Of a DNA stretch of 64,000 nucleotides, positions 1 to 12,000 are shown piece by piece. Under the pieces are notes generated by a model. The model worked only from the letters and a program-made list of their open reading frames with translations, was not told where the DNA came from and made no database searches. A program made the position numbers and the translations under genes. Position 1 is the first letter of the stretch; every line of letters begins with the position of its first letter. Source of the stretch: Phoronis australis (lineage: Eukaryota; Phoronida; Phoronidae); the NCBI GenBank assembly GCA_002633005.1, contig NMRA01000158.1, positions 246,229 to 310,228 of the forward strand, written 5' to 3'.

Positions 1-865
1 AGTAGGTCACAGATTGCTATCATTTAGAAATTTCACAGTATAGGCTTCCCAACATAAAATATGGTCTTCTTCACCAGCCTGAATACAAATAATGGCTCAA
101 TTCTAGCAAGATGGCAACTTGACTCCTTAATTTCTGGACTTTTGTTATTTTCAACTGCAGAACCCCGAAATTTCCATAGGAATACTTTTTGCTTGTCATT
201 TCCCAAAAGCTAAGGATATCTTTACAAATATGGGACAATAACGCATAAACAAGCAATAGATTCATTTAAGTATGTATTGGCTTATTTCCACTAGAATGTG
301 GTCCAAATGTCTAATTTTGATAGTTTGTATTGTATTAAGAAAAACAAGAGCTGGTTGTATAGCATAACTTTTCAACACTTTTCTACGTACTAGTCTTATG
401 CATTTAGTTTAAATCCATAGCGCCGTCTTGAAGTACTTTTATAACTCTCAGTAATACTTCATCATTTTAGTTTCTTAACTATGAGACATATTTTATTTTC
501 TGTACAAAATTGATAATATTGGCGACTTCCATAATTTGCCTATTAGTCACAAGAATTAGCCATGCATTTAATAAGTGGGATGATTTTCAGTGTCTAGTGT
601 CTTCCAAAATGGGTCTACAGCAAAAAAATGGATGTTAAAACAAATTCAAATACAAGCACTGAATTTAGAGAAATTGGTCTTTCAAGTGAGACCCATTTTG
701 AGTTTAAGTTGACCTTTTCGTGGAATTGTCCTAATACGAGTGCGAGTGCGCTTACCTTTCACATTGGGCTGTAACTTTTACAACTGCTTTTAAACTGTTC
801 ACAGCAAGATTAATAGCATTTAAACCAGGTTTGACCTGGTGTGAACTTTAAATTATCATTTTATA
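1..865. other. AT-rich stretch, nothing recognised
   Basis: I see no conserved open reading frame, repeat array or RNA gene here. The longest reading frames are short and read like chance translations of AT-rich sequence. Confidence 0.5.
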
Positions 866-1378
866 GTTGTGTCCACACTTAATAAATTACCCTAGATCTA
901 CTTGTCTTAGGGCAACTTGTCCGTTCAGCCGAGCGCCCACACCGCATACTGTGAGACAAATATGGCACTCACACCAGTATGTCTGTAACTGAGCAAACTC
1001 GTAGCTGGTAATAGACCTATCGTAAGGTCCGCCCCTTTGTGAAATGTCGACAAACAAACAATAAGTTTTACCCGGCAAGTTGTTGTTTGACGGGTAAAAT
1101 GGCGGTTGGAAACGAATACGTGTCAAGAATGCTGCTTTCTGATTGGTCACTTAAGCCGTCTCTCGCAATCCTGGCAATAGGTCAGTTACTGATGCCTAGT
1201 CTGCAAGTTTTCGTCCTCACTACAACTTGCGCCGTGTCACGTTACCCTAGAACACCCTGTTAAGGTGGGGGTAAGTTGGCACACATTTACACAGTGTCCG
1301 TGTCACTAGGTATTAAACCTAGCGACAACTCGTTCCATGAGCAGCTTGTTTTAGGGTAAGTTGTAGTGTGAACAGCAC
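866..1378. mobile_element. MITE-like element with imperfect terminal inverted repeats
   Basis: The left end reads GTTGTGTCCACACTT followed by TTACCCTA. The right end, reverse-complemented, reads GTGCTGTTCACACTACAACTTACCCT; the two match over about 26 bases with several mismatches. An inner inverted pair, TTTTACCCG and CGGGTAAAA, lies near 1069-1101. There is no coding capacity. The right half recurs at 1998-2403 because of the assembly overlap at 1997, and there the right end (TGTGGACAGCAC) matches the left end better. I did not find a clear target-site duplication. A non-autonomous DNA transposon remnant is the likeliest explanation. Confidence 0.4.
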
Positions 1379-1996
1379 TCATGTTAGCACCACGTTTCAA
1401 TTCTCGTCAATTTGTACCATCTGCTAACCTCAAAATCTTCACTTTTGTCATGGTTACGTCTTGTTGTCTTATTCCAAACTTTGACATGTTTCATGTTAAA
1501 AGTTAGAACTGAAACTTTGCTTACATTTTGTCCACCTTAATCTGAAAATAAAATGCTGTCAATGGGGGAGGTGAGATTTGAAACCAAAATCCTCCACGCA
1601 CCCCATCTGTGCTGTCAGTACGAGTAATAGTGGTCCATAGGCCACAAACTGGGTGTGAACACCACAGAGGTGAGTGTGTCAGTAATTTGGATTAAACTTG
1701 ATCTAGTATGCATTGTGCAGTGCCTGCACAATGCTGATATCTATCTTTTGATTATGACTGGTGTGTGTATTTGCAGATTGTGCTCTGTGGACCCCAGTGT
1801 GAATGAAGACTATTAAGGTAAGTTCAGCATGCTTTTCAATATTGAATAAATGGGACTGGAGAAAATCTTGGGGAGTGGGAAGATTCAGGATGCTGTCACA
1901 ATTTGTGTTTGTGTTTGTGTTGGAGGCGCTCCAGTTTATTTTTCACCTTGTACACCTTACCGGCTGGTCAAAACTGACCAGTTCTTGAAAAGTTGT
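954..1996. repeat. Left copy of a ~1.03 kb near-identical direct repeat ending at an N
   Basis: This stretch is repeated at 1998-3023 with scattered substitutions and an indel of about 14 bases near 1200. The left copy stops immediately before the single N at 1997 and the right copy starts immediately after it. That is the pattern of two contig ends that overlap but were not merged, most easily explained by two haplotypes. A real tandem duplication is possible but less likely. Confidence 0.85.
1777..1817 (+). other. Candidate 41-nt non-coding exon (splice-site pair)
   Basis: A TTTGCAG acceptor is followed 41 bases later by an AAG|GTAAGT donor, both close to the consensus. The segment has stops in some frames and a short ATG frame (MKTIK) running to the donor. 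It could be a 5' UTR exon of the downstream calcium-pump gene, an exon of an unrelated transcript, or chance. The same structure recurs at 2804-2844 in the overlapping assembly copy, so it is probably one site. Confidence 0.2.
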
Positions 1997-1997
1997 N

Positions 1998-3023
1998 AGA
2001 CAAATATGGCACTCACGCCAGTATGTCTGTAACTGAGCAAACTCGTAGCTGGTAATTGACCTATCGTAAGGTCCACCCCTTTGTGAAATGTCGACAAACA
2101 AACGATACGTTTTACCCGGCAAGTTGTTGTTGTCGGGTAAAATGGCGGTTGGAAACGAAGGCGTGTCAAGAATGCTGCTTTCTGATTGGTCAGTTAAGCC
2201 GTCTCTCGCAATCCTGGCAATTGGTCAATTACTGATGCCTAGTCTTCACTACAACTAGCGCCGTGTCACATTACCCTAGAACACCCTGTTAAGGTGGGGT
2301 AAGTTGGCACACATTTGCACAGTGTCCATGTTACTAGGTATTAAACCTTGTGACAACTCTTCCATGAACAGCTTGTTTTAGGGTAAGTTGTAGTGTGGAC
2401 AGCACTCATGTTAGCACCACGTCTCAATTCTCGTCAGTTTGTACCATCTGCTAACCTCAGAATCTCCACTTTTGTCATGGTTACGTCTTGTTGTCTTATT
2501 CCCAACTTTGACATGTTTCATGTTAAAAGTTAGAACTGAAACTTTGCTTACATTTTGTCCACCTTAATCTGAAAATAAAATGCTGTCAATGGGGGAGGTG
2601 AGATTTGAAACCAAAATCCTCCACGCACCCCATCTGTGCTGTCAGTACGAGTAATAGTGGTCCATAGGCCACAAACTGGGTGTGAACACCACAGAGGTGA
2701 GTGTGTCAGTAATTTGGATTAAACTTGATCTAGTGTGCATTGTGCAGTGCCTGCACAATGCTGATATCTATCTTTTGATTATGACTGGTGTGTGTATTTG
2801 CAGATTGTGCTCTGTGGACCCCAGTGTGAATGAAGACTATTAAGGTAAGTTCAGCATGCTTTTCAATATTGAATAAATGGGACTGGAGAAAATCTTGGGG
2901 AGTGGGAAGATTCAGGATGCTGTCACAATTTGTGTTTGTGTTTGTGTTGGAGGCGCTCCAGTTTATTTTTCACCTTGTACACCTTACCGGCTGGTCAAAA
3001 CTGACCAGTTCTTGAAAAGTTGT
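1998..3023. repeat. Right copy of the ~1.03 kb near-identical direct repeat
   Basis: It begins AGACAAATATGG just after the N and ends with AAAAGTTGT, the same last bases as the left copy, after which unique sequence follows. See the left copy at 954-1996. Features inside it, such as the candidate exon at 2804-2844, should be counted once. Confidence 0.85.
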
Positions 3024-5085
3024 TGTGGTCAAATAATGATGACTTAGAACATTATTATGTTCCTATTGTCAGGATCGGGCATAGAATTTAATCACTGTGA
3101 TCCACCTTTGCAATTGGAGAAAAACGTGATTTCTTAAAAAATTATGAAATGTATTGATCATTTCCTGGTGTTTGATTTGAGAGAAATTCATGAATGAATC
3201 TGTTCCTCTATAAAATGATTTTCATCCCGATACAGATTCGAGGACATGGTCAATCACTCTAATAGGGAACTTTTGCCAACAGCAACATAAATGGAGACTT
3301 GTGTAGAGAGAGTGTTGAAGCGCTGAACCTGATGCTAAAATTCTTATTGCAACTGCAGTAGAATTTCTGAAATTTGTCATGAAGCTCGGATTTCACTAGC
3401 ATTTTTTAGCAGTGAATTTCCGAAATATTCTGCTAGCTAGGTTAATTATAGCCGAGACAAAGAAGTTGGTAAAGAACTACAGCATGTAAACTCAGCGACA
3501 AAATCATTCAATGAAAACGGATGATGAAGCATTTTCTTGTCTGGTTACAAAAAATGTTTGAAGGCAACAAATGCTTCTTGTAATTGTTGCAATAAAAAGG
3601 TGTGGTATACGGTTGCAATGCAAGCGACAGTGATACCCTAATGAAACTTGTAGCAGTCACAGTGATTCATGGAAGCATGACTGAAAGACTGAGAAGCCAT
3701 TTATTTACTAGCAGCCCCAGAGTGTTCTTCATGACTCTAAGAAGAATTCTGAACCAACAAATTTATTTCATCTGTAGTATCATTCTTCCCAGAAAGTCTA
3801 GGTCCGAGGTAATGGGAATATAACATTCCTGAGCCTTCACATAAGCGATAGCTACATCAATAGGTATCGAAAAGAAGTGTTAGAAATTAAATACTTGCTT
3901 CCACGTTTAGGTTGGAAGATTTCCATAGAGATTACTGCAACTTAGCGTGTTTGCGTGGTGTCTCACCAGCACGTCCATTTTGTGCGAGAAAATTACGCTA
4001 TCTATAGCGACGATGAAAATGTGCCATGAATATGTATGTCGCTATCTTTTGTGATTTTGGATTTTGTGTGGCGCTATCTAGCTAGTGTAGCTAGAAAAAG
4101 CAGCTTTTTGTCGCTGCCAGAAAATTCTTGTGAAATCTAGGCTTTAGTGGTTCTTGATGCTGGGTCTTTTTGGTCGGAATTGGATCCAGGTGACACCTGG
4201 GTCAGGAATAATTAAGCTTCTAATCTATGATAGAGTTAGGTTATAACAAGGCAACAAAATGAAATATAAGGATTGTAATTTGTGTACATGTTTCTAATAT
4301 CTTGGAATGCGCTTTTTAAAAGCGTGCTATTAGTGTGAAAACCATTCATGGCGATTATTCGGTAGAGTAGAATTGAAATGTGCACGAAATCAAATTTGGG
4401 CTGTCTTTGATATCTGGTCGCAGAACTGTTTGGTCCACAGTGTAATTTTGTAAATTGAGAAGTTCTAAATTGGTGGATTAAAAAACTTAAAAGCTTCCAT
4501 GCCAATGTGGGTATGGAAAATGCCGAAGCGTTATATCAGCAGATGCCTTGTTTACCTCAATCTTATAAAAATGTCCACAAAAGACTGTGAAGGCTATTGT
4601 TATCATCTCATACAGGTGAAAATTGAGATAGAGGAACTGACCTACGTCACCGCTGACGTGAGTGACTGGGGGAAAGCCTGAAGTCCAGATTAAAAATAGT
4701 AATTCTGTGTACTTTGATTGGGGTCAAAGTAAAATGTGGCCCGGAATTATATTCTATTAATAACTCTTGACATGTGTATTATGACTAATCACCACTGTGA
4801 AGTTCCAAGGTTGAGCACATTCCCAAGCTTGGTGCCATCATTTTGAAGGCCATGTTGGTTTGGTAATGCTGGTGCATTGCGGTCATTCACCTTGGAACAC
4901 ACAATGTGTAATGCTTTGATGCGGGGAGACAGTGCAAGGAGGTATTGGTAGAACAGGAATAGCCACTTATAGGGGTCCCGAAAGAGAACTAGTTTTCTTC
5001 ACTGTTTTCCGTTTCTCAAAGTTTTGGCCCAGGTTATAAACATTGAATATGTGACATTCCTGCTCTTGGTAATGGTCGAATATAA
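3024..5085. other. Non-coding stretch, nothing recognised
   Basis: No conserved frame, RNA gene or repeat array is evident. A short palindrome, CCAGGTGACACCTGG, lies at about 4186-4200; I attach no function to it. Confidence 0.45.
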
Positions 5086-5160
5086 TGTGCCCGAATTTTG
5101 AGAACCAGTTTTCTCCACTAAATAACGGGCATCAAACTGGTTCTCAAAATGTGGGCGTGT
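5086..5160. repeat. Short foldback (16-bp perfect stem)
   Basis: ATTTTGAGAACCAGTT at 5095-5110 is followed 24 bases later by its exact reverse complement at 5135-5150. Weaker pairing extends outwards (GTGCCC against GGGCG). It looks like the core of a small foldback or MITE relic. Confidence 0.55.
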
Positions 5161-6780
5161 TATATCCCATTGATTGCCTATGGTAAACCTTGATAAATCA
5201 GTGAGCATTGCAATATGCTCAGCTTGAGTTGTAAAAGATTGCTCACCAACCCTGAAATCACAATTTTCACTATCATGAAATAAATCATTTAGTTTGCATG
5301 TTTGCAACCATTTTTACGAGCATTTTTAGAAAATAGGACTTCCTGCAGTGATGCTCGTGATTGGGGAATGCCTGTTGGTTCAATGCGCTGCTGTTTGGGC
5401 TTGTTTTATTGTATACTTCAGATTCATTGCCGGGTTGTTTCAGTCATGGTTGATGGTAGTTTAACACCGAACCTTCTCTTTTATTGGGCATTCATGTTAT
5501 TTTATAGCATTAAACCATTCATGTCTATGGTTTAATGGACATATGGAAGGCTGCAAGTGGACACAACCTGTGCAAAATGTCTTTAAATAACAACCAAATG
5601 ATTGGTTTATAGAAAGCTAAAAGGAATGCCAATCTGCATTTCGTGGCAGGAATATTTAACCTAATTTCTACTGTGTTCTAACAACTCTCCTGCATCTCTT
5701 GAGTTAGCCGCTTGATTTTAAAATCAATAATCATCTCTAAGTTAAATTCTGTTTTCAAAACATCTGTAATTACACATTGATCCACTGTGTAATTGTCAAG
5801 CGCATAATAAATCAATAGCAATCTGACACGTTCATTAAGACTGCTGTCAAGTTTTCTTCAACAGAACCTATCAAAATTGATTTTTTTTTTCTTGAAGCAG
5901 TTGCAGTTTTATCAATATCTGCCGTAAATTTGATGTCCATAATTCATGGAAATTCTTCAATTTAGTTATTCCTTCGGTGCCAGTGCGAGTTGTTTGCTTC
6001 CACTCACAATACATTTGATTGGCTCGTATCGTTGCTGCAAGGATACAAAAAAATCAAAGAGTACTATATCAAGAAATTGAATGAGTGCTTGATTACTTAA
6101 GATTTTTTCTTCGTAACAGAAGAAAATTCTGTGGAATTATCCTTTGACGTATTTGAGTTTTTAGATGTGGAGAACACAGAAATGAGACTGCTCTAAGCTC
6201 TTTTGACTTTAGAATTTTTGCAATGAGTAAAAAAATGTTTTGCGTCCACTTGAAGTAGGTGAAGCATTCAGGATTATATCTTTTTGATAAAAAAATAAAA
6301 CCTTTTCATGCCACCTGGCTACTGTGACTGGCTGTGTAGCAATTAATATATTAGCTGTGAGCATACATGACATGTCAGGTTCCAATAAGTCTCCATTTAT
6401 TGCACACCTAAATGCGCTTTCCCATTAGGGGAGCTTCAGTTTACCGAAGAGTGGCCGAAACTTGGCTCACATTTCCCACTAGACAGCGATATCGAAGCTA
6501 TCGCTAGATGGCAGTTTAGTCATCGGAGTAAACACCAGACGATGAAGTTCATTCGTTCACTCATACGAATATTGAGAAGTGGGTTCAAGGCTAACTGAAA
6601 ATTGTTCTGCCATTCACCAGTGTTTATGATAATGATCAGTGTCATTCTTTGGCTTTGAGACATGGCCCCATGAAGAGATGTAACAGACGAGAATGACGAA
6701 CTGAAATGTACTAACGTAAACAAAATCTTCAGTAACACGTTTTCATGGGATATCTCATTGATTCTAGTGTAATGCTACGT
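5161..6780. other. Non-coding stretch, nothing recognised
   Basis: AT-rich sequence with no coding signal or repeat structure that I can support. Confidence 0.45.
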
Positions 6781-6960
6781 CGTTGTCGCGTTTTCTGTTG
6801 ACGACTTCACCAAAGTTTCGCTATAGGACTTTACCATCTGCACCGAAGTTTCGGTGAGTACTGAAGCTTCGCTCTTAAATTCTATTTTCAGCACTTTCCC
6901 TTGCAAATTAATTACTTTCCCACCGAAACTTTGTTTAAAGCAAAGTTTCACCTCTACAAG

Positions 6961-7402
6961 GTACCTAAACTACACGGCTAACGGACTCATAAACACGGTC
7001 ACGGATGCATGAACACCACTCACGGACCTGCAAACACTGTCCACTGACTCACAAACACAGGAACCGACTCACAAAATACGATCCATTCACTCAAATACAC
7101 GGGACACGGACTCACATTCACGAAGAAACACGGTTAACGGAGCGCCAAACACGGTTTATGGACAAAATGAAGATGTCAGCTGACCCTGGAAGCAAATGAG
7201 TCCGTGACCCGTGTTTGGCGGTTCGTTAACCGTGTTTCCTCGTGAATATGAGTCCGTGTCCCGTGTATTTGGGTGAATGGATCGTATTTTGTGAGTCCGT
7301 TCCCGTGTTTGTGAGTCAGTGGACGGTGTTTGCAGATCCGTGAGCCATGTTCATGCGTTCAAGACCGTGTTTATGAGTCGGTTAACTGTGTAGTTTAGGT
7401 AC
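6961..7402. mobile_element. Long foldback element: two 194-bp inverted arms, 54-bp loop
   Basis: The left arm (6961-7154) starts GTACCTAAACTACACGG. The right arm (7209-7402) ends CTGTGTAGTTTAGGTAC. Read as reverse complements, the arms match over their whole length at roughly nine bases in ten. Within each arm a degenerate unit of about 18-20 bases, built around ACTCACAAACACGG, repeats several times. There is no coding capacity. The structure fits a foldback-type non-autonomous element, or a minisatellite duplicated in inverted orientation. The transcript would form a long hairpin. Confidence 0.8.
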
Positions 7403-8201
7403 TTTGCTCCAGTAGGAAAGCACTGTTTATGTAGGCAAGCCTGCTGCCTCCACCTAGCATGATTCATCTTTACTGCACACTTCTGTGGGTTGCTAATTAA
7501 TGCCTTGTGTGCAGGGCAGAGGTATCCATGACAACTGATTGATGTCATGCTTGTTATGAAGTGCCTAGAAATATGTAGATTTCTGTGTAATTTCTCTACA
7601 GGGTGAATGTGCTCTGTGTCCAGGCATGAGGAGGGAGCCTTGTTGCATAATTGTTTCTGCTTAATTGAAGCAATGGTTGTGTTAAACATATAAGCTCCAT
7701 CATATGAGCCCCATTTACATAAGGCACACTTGACACAGCTGATCAAGCGCACATATGTGTGTAAACATGACCAACATGGAGTAAATTATTGATGCCATGG
7801 TGGCCATTTTTCAGGGGTTTGAGAGGCAGAGCCAATTACAATTAATCAGTTGCTGTGTTGTCAACTTCAGTTCTAAACACAAATTGGAGCGAAACCGAAT
7901 GGATCATCTTTTATTATGCTTGTGCTTTAGCACACATGCGAATGGTCACATTGTTTTGCACATTCGCCATTGTTAATCCGAATTTGCGCAGATTGTTTTG
8001 ACTTCCATGCTGATGCTTGCAATGGTGTCGTGTAAACATGCTATGCTCCACCAATGTTGTTTGAGTAGTTATAAGGACTTAAGATGAGAATCGTGTGTAC
8101 TAGTGGTGCACTGGCCATCATTAGTGAAGATGCCAACCATTTGTACCAAATCTGTCCATGTTTGATTGACTGGGGCTAGGTTCTCAGAGATATCCTTAAG
8201 T
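7403..8201. other. Non-coding stretch with scattered GTGTAAAC motifs
   Basis: No gene is evident. GTGTAAAC followed by ATG occurs near 7760 and 8031, the same octamer that borders the candidate element just downstream, suggesting old relatives of that element. Confidence 0.3.
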
Positions 8202-8526
8202 GCCGTTTACACTTACAAAGTTGACACGGATCAGCTGACGCAGAACAAGTTGTTCCAGTGTGTAAACAAACTGACACGGCGCAAATTGACACCGTGGTGA
8301 CAAATTTTTGCCACCCGAACAACGTGCGCCATGTCAATTGTATGTCTAAACACGAAAGTGGAGTAAGGCGGAAAGGATCATTTCTACTGTGCTTGTGCAA
8401 TGACCTACATACGGGTTCTTTGTCTCTGCAACTCTCGTCATTTGTAAACCTGCGCATGTGCGATCCAGTCTCTCTAGCCTTTAATTTCCGTCTTGCCACG
8501 GTTAGTGAGTTGTGTGTGTAAACAGC
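8202..8526. mobile_element. Possible small TIR element bounded by GTTTACAC / GTGTAAAC
   Basis: GCCGTTTACAC at 8202-8212 faces GTGTAAACAGC at 8516-8526. Inside, CAAATTGACACCGTGG and CCATGTCAATTG are partial inverted copies, and another GTGTAAAC sits at 8260-8267. The terminal repeats are short and no target-site duplication was identified, so this is a tentative call. Confidence 0.3.
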
Positions 8527-9050
8527 CGCTTGATACGGTTCAGTTGCGTCGGGCCAAAAGTTGATGTCCAAACGGGACTTTAGTAACTCGCCCAGTCGCC
8601 AATATGAGTAAAAATGGTGCTGGGCGAGTAGAAGTTGACTTGCCGGTCGCCCAGGTGGCGAGCGAATTTCAGAGCGCAAAAGCACTATTGTTTCCCAGAT
8701 GAACATTAATAATTTTCTCCTCGTGCTGTTTTTATCGTGAATTTAAGGTTCAGTTTGGTCAGCGTGTCGATGCTCCGGCAGTAAAAAACATCAGTGCAGT
8801 GCGCTCCTACCAATTCAGTAGATGTCACCTGTTACGTGATTCGACTAGACAAAAAATCACAGTGTGTGGTTGTGCACAAAGGAATTTGTTGACTAGTCTG
8901 AAACAAAAGAAAAAGGGGGAAAGGCGGAAGACCTGTCAGTGTGCTCACAGCAAGTGAAATAGCATATTTCATGGAACTGGTTTCTTATTGTAATGTACAA
9001 TGTCATTTTAGCCAAAATTATTTTATAGATAATAACATTGAAAACACATA
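8527..9050. other. Non-coding stretch with inverted CTCGCCCAG motifs
   Basis: ACTCGCCCAG near 8587 and GCTGGGCGAGT near 8620 are inverted relative to one another; a related palindromic motif, CTCGCCCAGCTGGCGAG, occurs near 13362. No gene is recognised. Confidence 0.3.
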
Positions 9051-12000
9051 CCGCATTCGCCCCTAATAAGCGCCCATGTCCCACAAGCGCCCCCCGCGCG
9101 TTTTCAGACTTCGCTAAAATAAGCACCCCAGTCCATGAATGTGTACATATGCGAAAAATGCGTTACGTACAATTCTAAAATTCTACCGTAATGTCTTAAA
9201 TTTATCAGTAATATCCGATAGTCCTGAAAAATCTTTGAGCACGGAATTTCTAGACTATGTGCCAGTATTTTGCCGTGACTGTACACTTCAAACTTCCACA
9301 GTGCTTTAAAAGGAAAGCAGAAGTTTTGCTGATCTTGGGAGGAATGTGTCCGACTATGGTCAGGCCTTTCAGAACAGACACAGCGTACTTGTATTGTGTC
9401 TTTCCCGATCAGATCTTCTCCCTCAACAGGAATCCAGATTACTTTGTACACATAAAAACCAGGAATCAAAACTTGACCAGTGTTAATGATCACGAGGCCA
9501 AGAAGCGCGCATTGGGGCCTACGTATATGTAGGCCTACTACTCTGGCAAATGAACTGTGATGACACACGTGCTTGCTCACATGGCACTCACCTGCAGAGT
9601 TAACTTCAAAACAAATGTCATGTGACAACAACATGTTTGTCCAGATTTTTGGGTGCGACCTAGCGCAGATTTGGACTTAATCTCCTGTTAATCCCGACTC
9701 CATAGGAACTTAAAAATCTTAGGGACGCTATTTGGAAAACATAAGGAGGATTTCAGGTAATTTGTTGAGTCAAAACTGTATCTTTACTCAAGAATTCAAG
9801 TTGCCCTATCGTCGATGGCAAGGCAGGGACGCATCAGTCGGCAAGTTTTCGCCCTGAGGTTTCAGCACAATTTTTTTAAAAAAAGATCGTAATTTAACAA
9901 CGAGTTTGATAACAATGAGCCACAGTTTTGTAGAAATTCTGTTACAGGTTGCAGATACATCACAGTTGATGAATCCTAGCTTCTGATTTCACCCGTTTCG
10001 GAGACCTGCGCGCGGTCTCCAATCTCCGTACTCAGACTCCTACTCATACTCGAGATTTCATACTGAAAATCGTGCTCACTGGAGTCGTACTCAAAAAAGC
10101 GTCTTTAATGTCGCATTTCGAGTGGACTCCAAACGTACTCAAATCTGAAAATCGCACTCAAGTTGCTATGGAACTCTTTATGAAGTGAAATGCAAAACCA
10201 CGCAAAGTCGCGCTGAATCCCTATTCGCACCCTAGCGACTATCGTCTGCCGTCGCTTCAACTACAAGAGTATAACCTGGAATTCTGAGTGGTCTTTAACT
10301 GTTATTCATTTTTTCCGTTTCAATGCAATAGTTTCATACCATTTTTTGATACATTTCCAATTACCGTATTCGCCCTAATAACCGTCCAGGGTGCTTAGAA
10401 AAGTTCGGTTCAGGGGGGGGCGCTTATTATAACCCAAGGCGATTGAAACCCGGTCTCCGAAACGGGTGAAATCGAAAGCTAAGATTCATCAAATTTACGC
10501 TGTGACGTATATGTAATCAATGAAAGACTTTCAACAAAACTGTGGTGCATTGCTATCAAACTTTGCTGCTAAATTACGATCATGTTACAGAAAATTGTGC
10601 TGAAATCCCAGGGCGAAAACTCGCCGACTGACTGCCTCGAAATCGCCGTCTTCGATACGGCGATGTCAATGCTTGAATAAAAATTTTTTCAACTCAAGCA
10701 AATTACCTGAAATCCTCATTAAGTTTTATAAGTGTCGCTTCCAAGATTTTTTAAGTTCCCGTGGAGTCTGGATTAACGGCAGGTTTAAGTACAAATCTGT
10801 GCAATATCGTGCCATCTACATGTATGATCGGCAACATGGCGAGAAAAATGTGGACGAACACACGTTGTTGTCATGTGACGTTTGTTTTAAAGTTCGTCTG
10901 CCAGTAAGCGAGCGCGTGCTTGTCACCAGAGTTCATTTGCCAAAGCAGAGACCGTCTTTTGGCCAGAGCCACGCAATCTAACTAGCTAGAAGTGTCTAAA
11001 GAAATTTGCTCAAGCAGTAGGCTTAAACCAGAGCGTGTTTCATTCAGCACTTGTCGGTCTCGTGCTAAAAACGTTCGATATTTGTCTCGGTAAGGCCCAT
11101 ATTAGTCGCCGTGCAGCTGGATGCGTATGTAACTATCTGACAGTTATTTTTCGGTGTAAGGGTGTGTAAGCATTCATCGTCAGTTGTCATTTTATCGGAT
11201 ATTCGGCTTAATAACACCAATTGTGGTTAATCAAACAATCCATCTCAAAAATAACGCAAACATGTTTTATAGTATTAGAAATTGTCAGAAATTAGTGCCA
11301 ATATTCATTTCTTATCGATGCTATGCTACCCGTTTCATGAATGGATAGTTCCCGACTAATGTCTTTGATGACAGGTTCATGTATGTAGCGCGCGCTTCCT
11401 GGCCACGTGCGTTTAACACCGAGTTATTTTTATGTATGAGACAGTCGATGTGTCTACTGAAAAGCCAGACCATAGTGTGATGCTGTCGTCGCGAGAGCCT
11501 AGCAACGCTGTTGCATTCTTTTTGAAGTGCTGCGTTACTTTGAAGTGTAAAATCACGGCTAAATACAAACGTAGCAGTACCGCTGGTGGTCTAGAAGACC
11601 CGTGCATATTTTTTTGATAAATTGAAGACATTATTGTAGCCGAGTTTTAGGACTACGTAGGTACGTCATTGTTCGCATGTACATGTTCATGGACTGGGCG
11701 CTTATTTCAACAAAGTCTGAAAACGCGTGGGGGGCGCTTATAGGGGCATGGGCGGTTATTACGGCGAATACGGTATTAAGCTTTACTTCTTGAGTTCCTC
11801 ATCTCCCAAAAATTTGTAACGGCTTATCACATCAAAGAAAGTCACGGCTGGAGCGGTGCAGCTGCAATCCTAGTGTCTGTTTTAGCCAGGGGGCAAAATG
11901 AGTTTATTCTCCCCCCCACTTGTCTCATTTACTCCTAAAAGTGGTATGGTCACACCAACAATTGAAATTTTCTTTCGCAGTGATGCAGTGGTGGGCCGGT

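Noticed and set aside
8176-8706. 176-codon minus-strand open frame as a gene
   Set aside because: It crosses inverted-repeat sequence and has no recognisable domain; likely a chance frame.
9104-9634. 176-codon minus-strand open frame as a transposase fragment
   Set aside because: It lies in a transposon arm but shows no transposase motif that I recognise, and the homologous arm of the nested copy does not preserve the frame.
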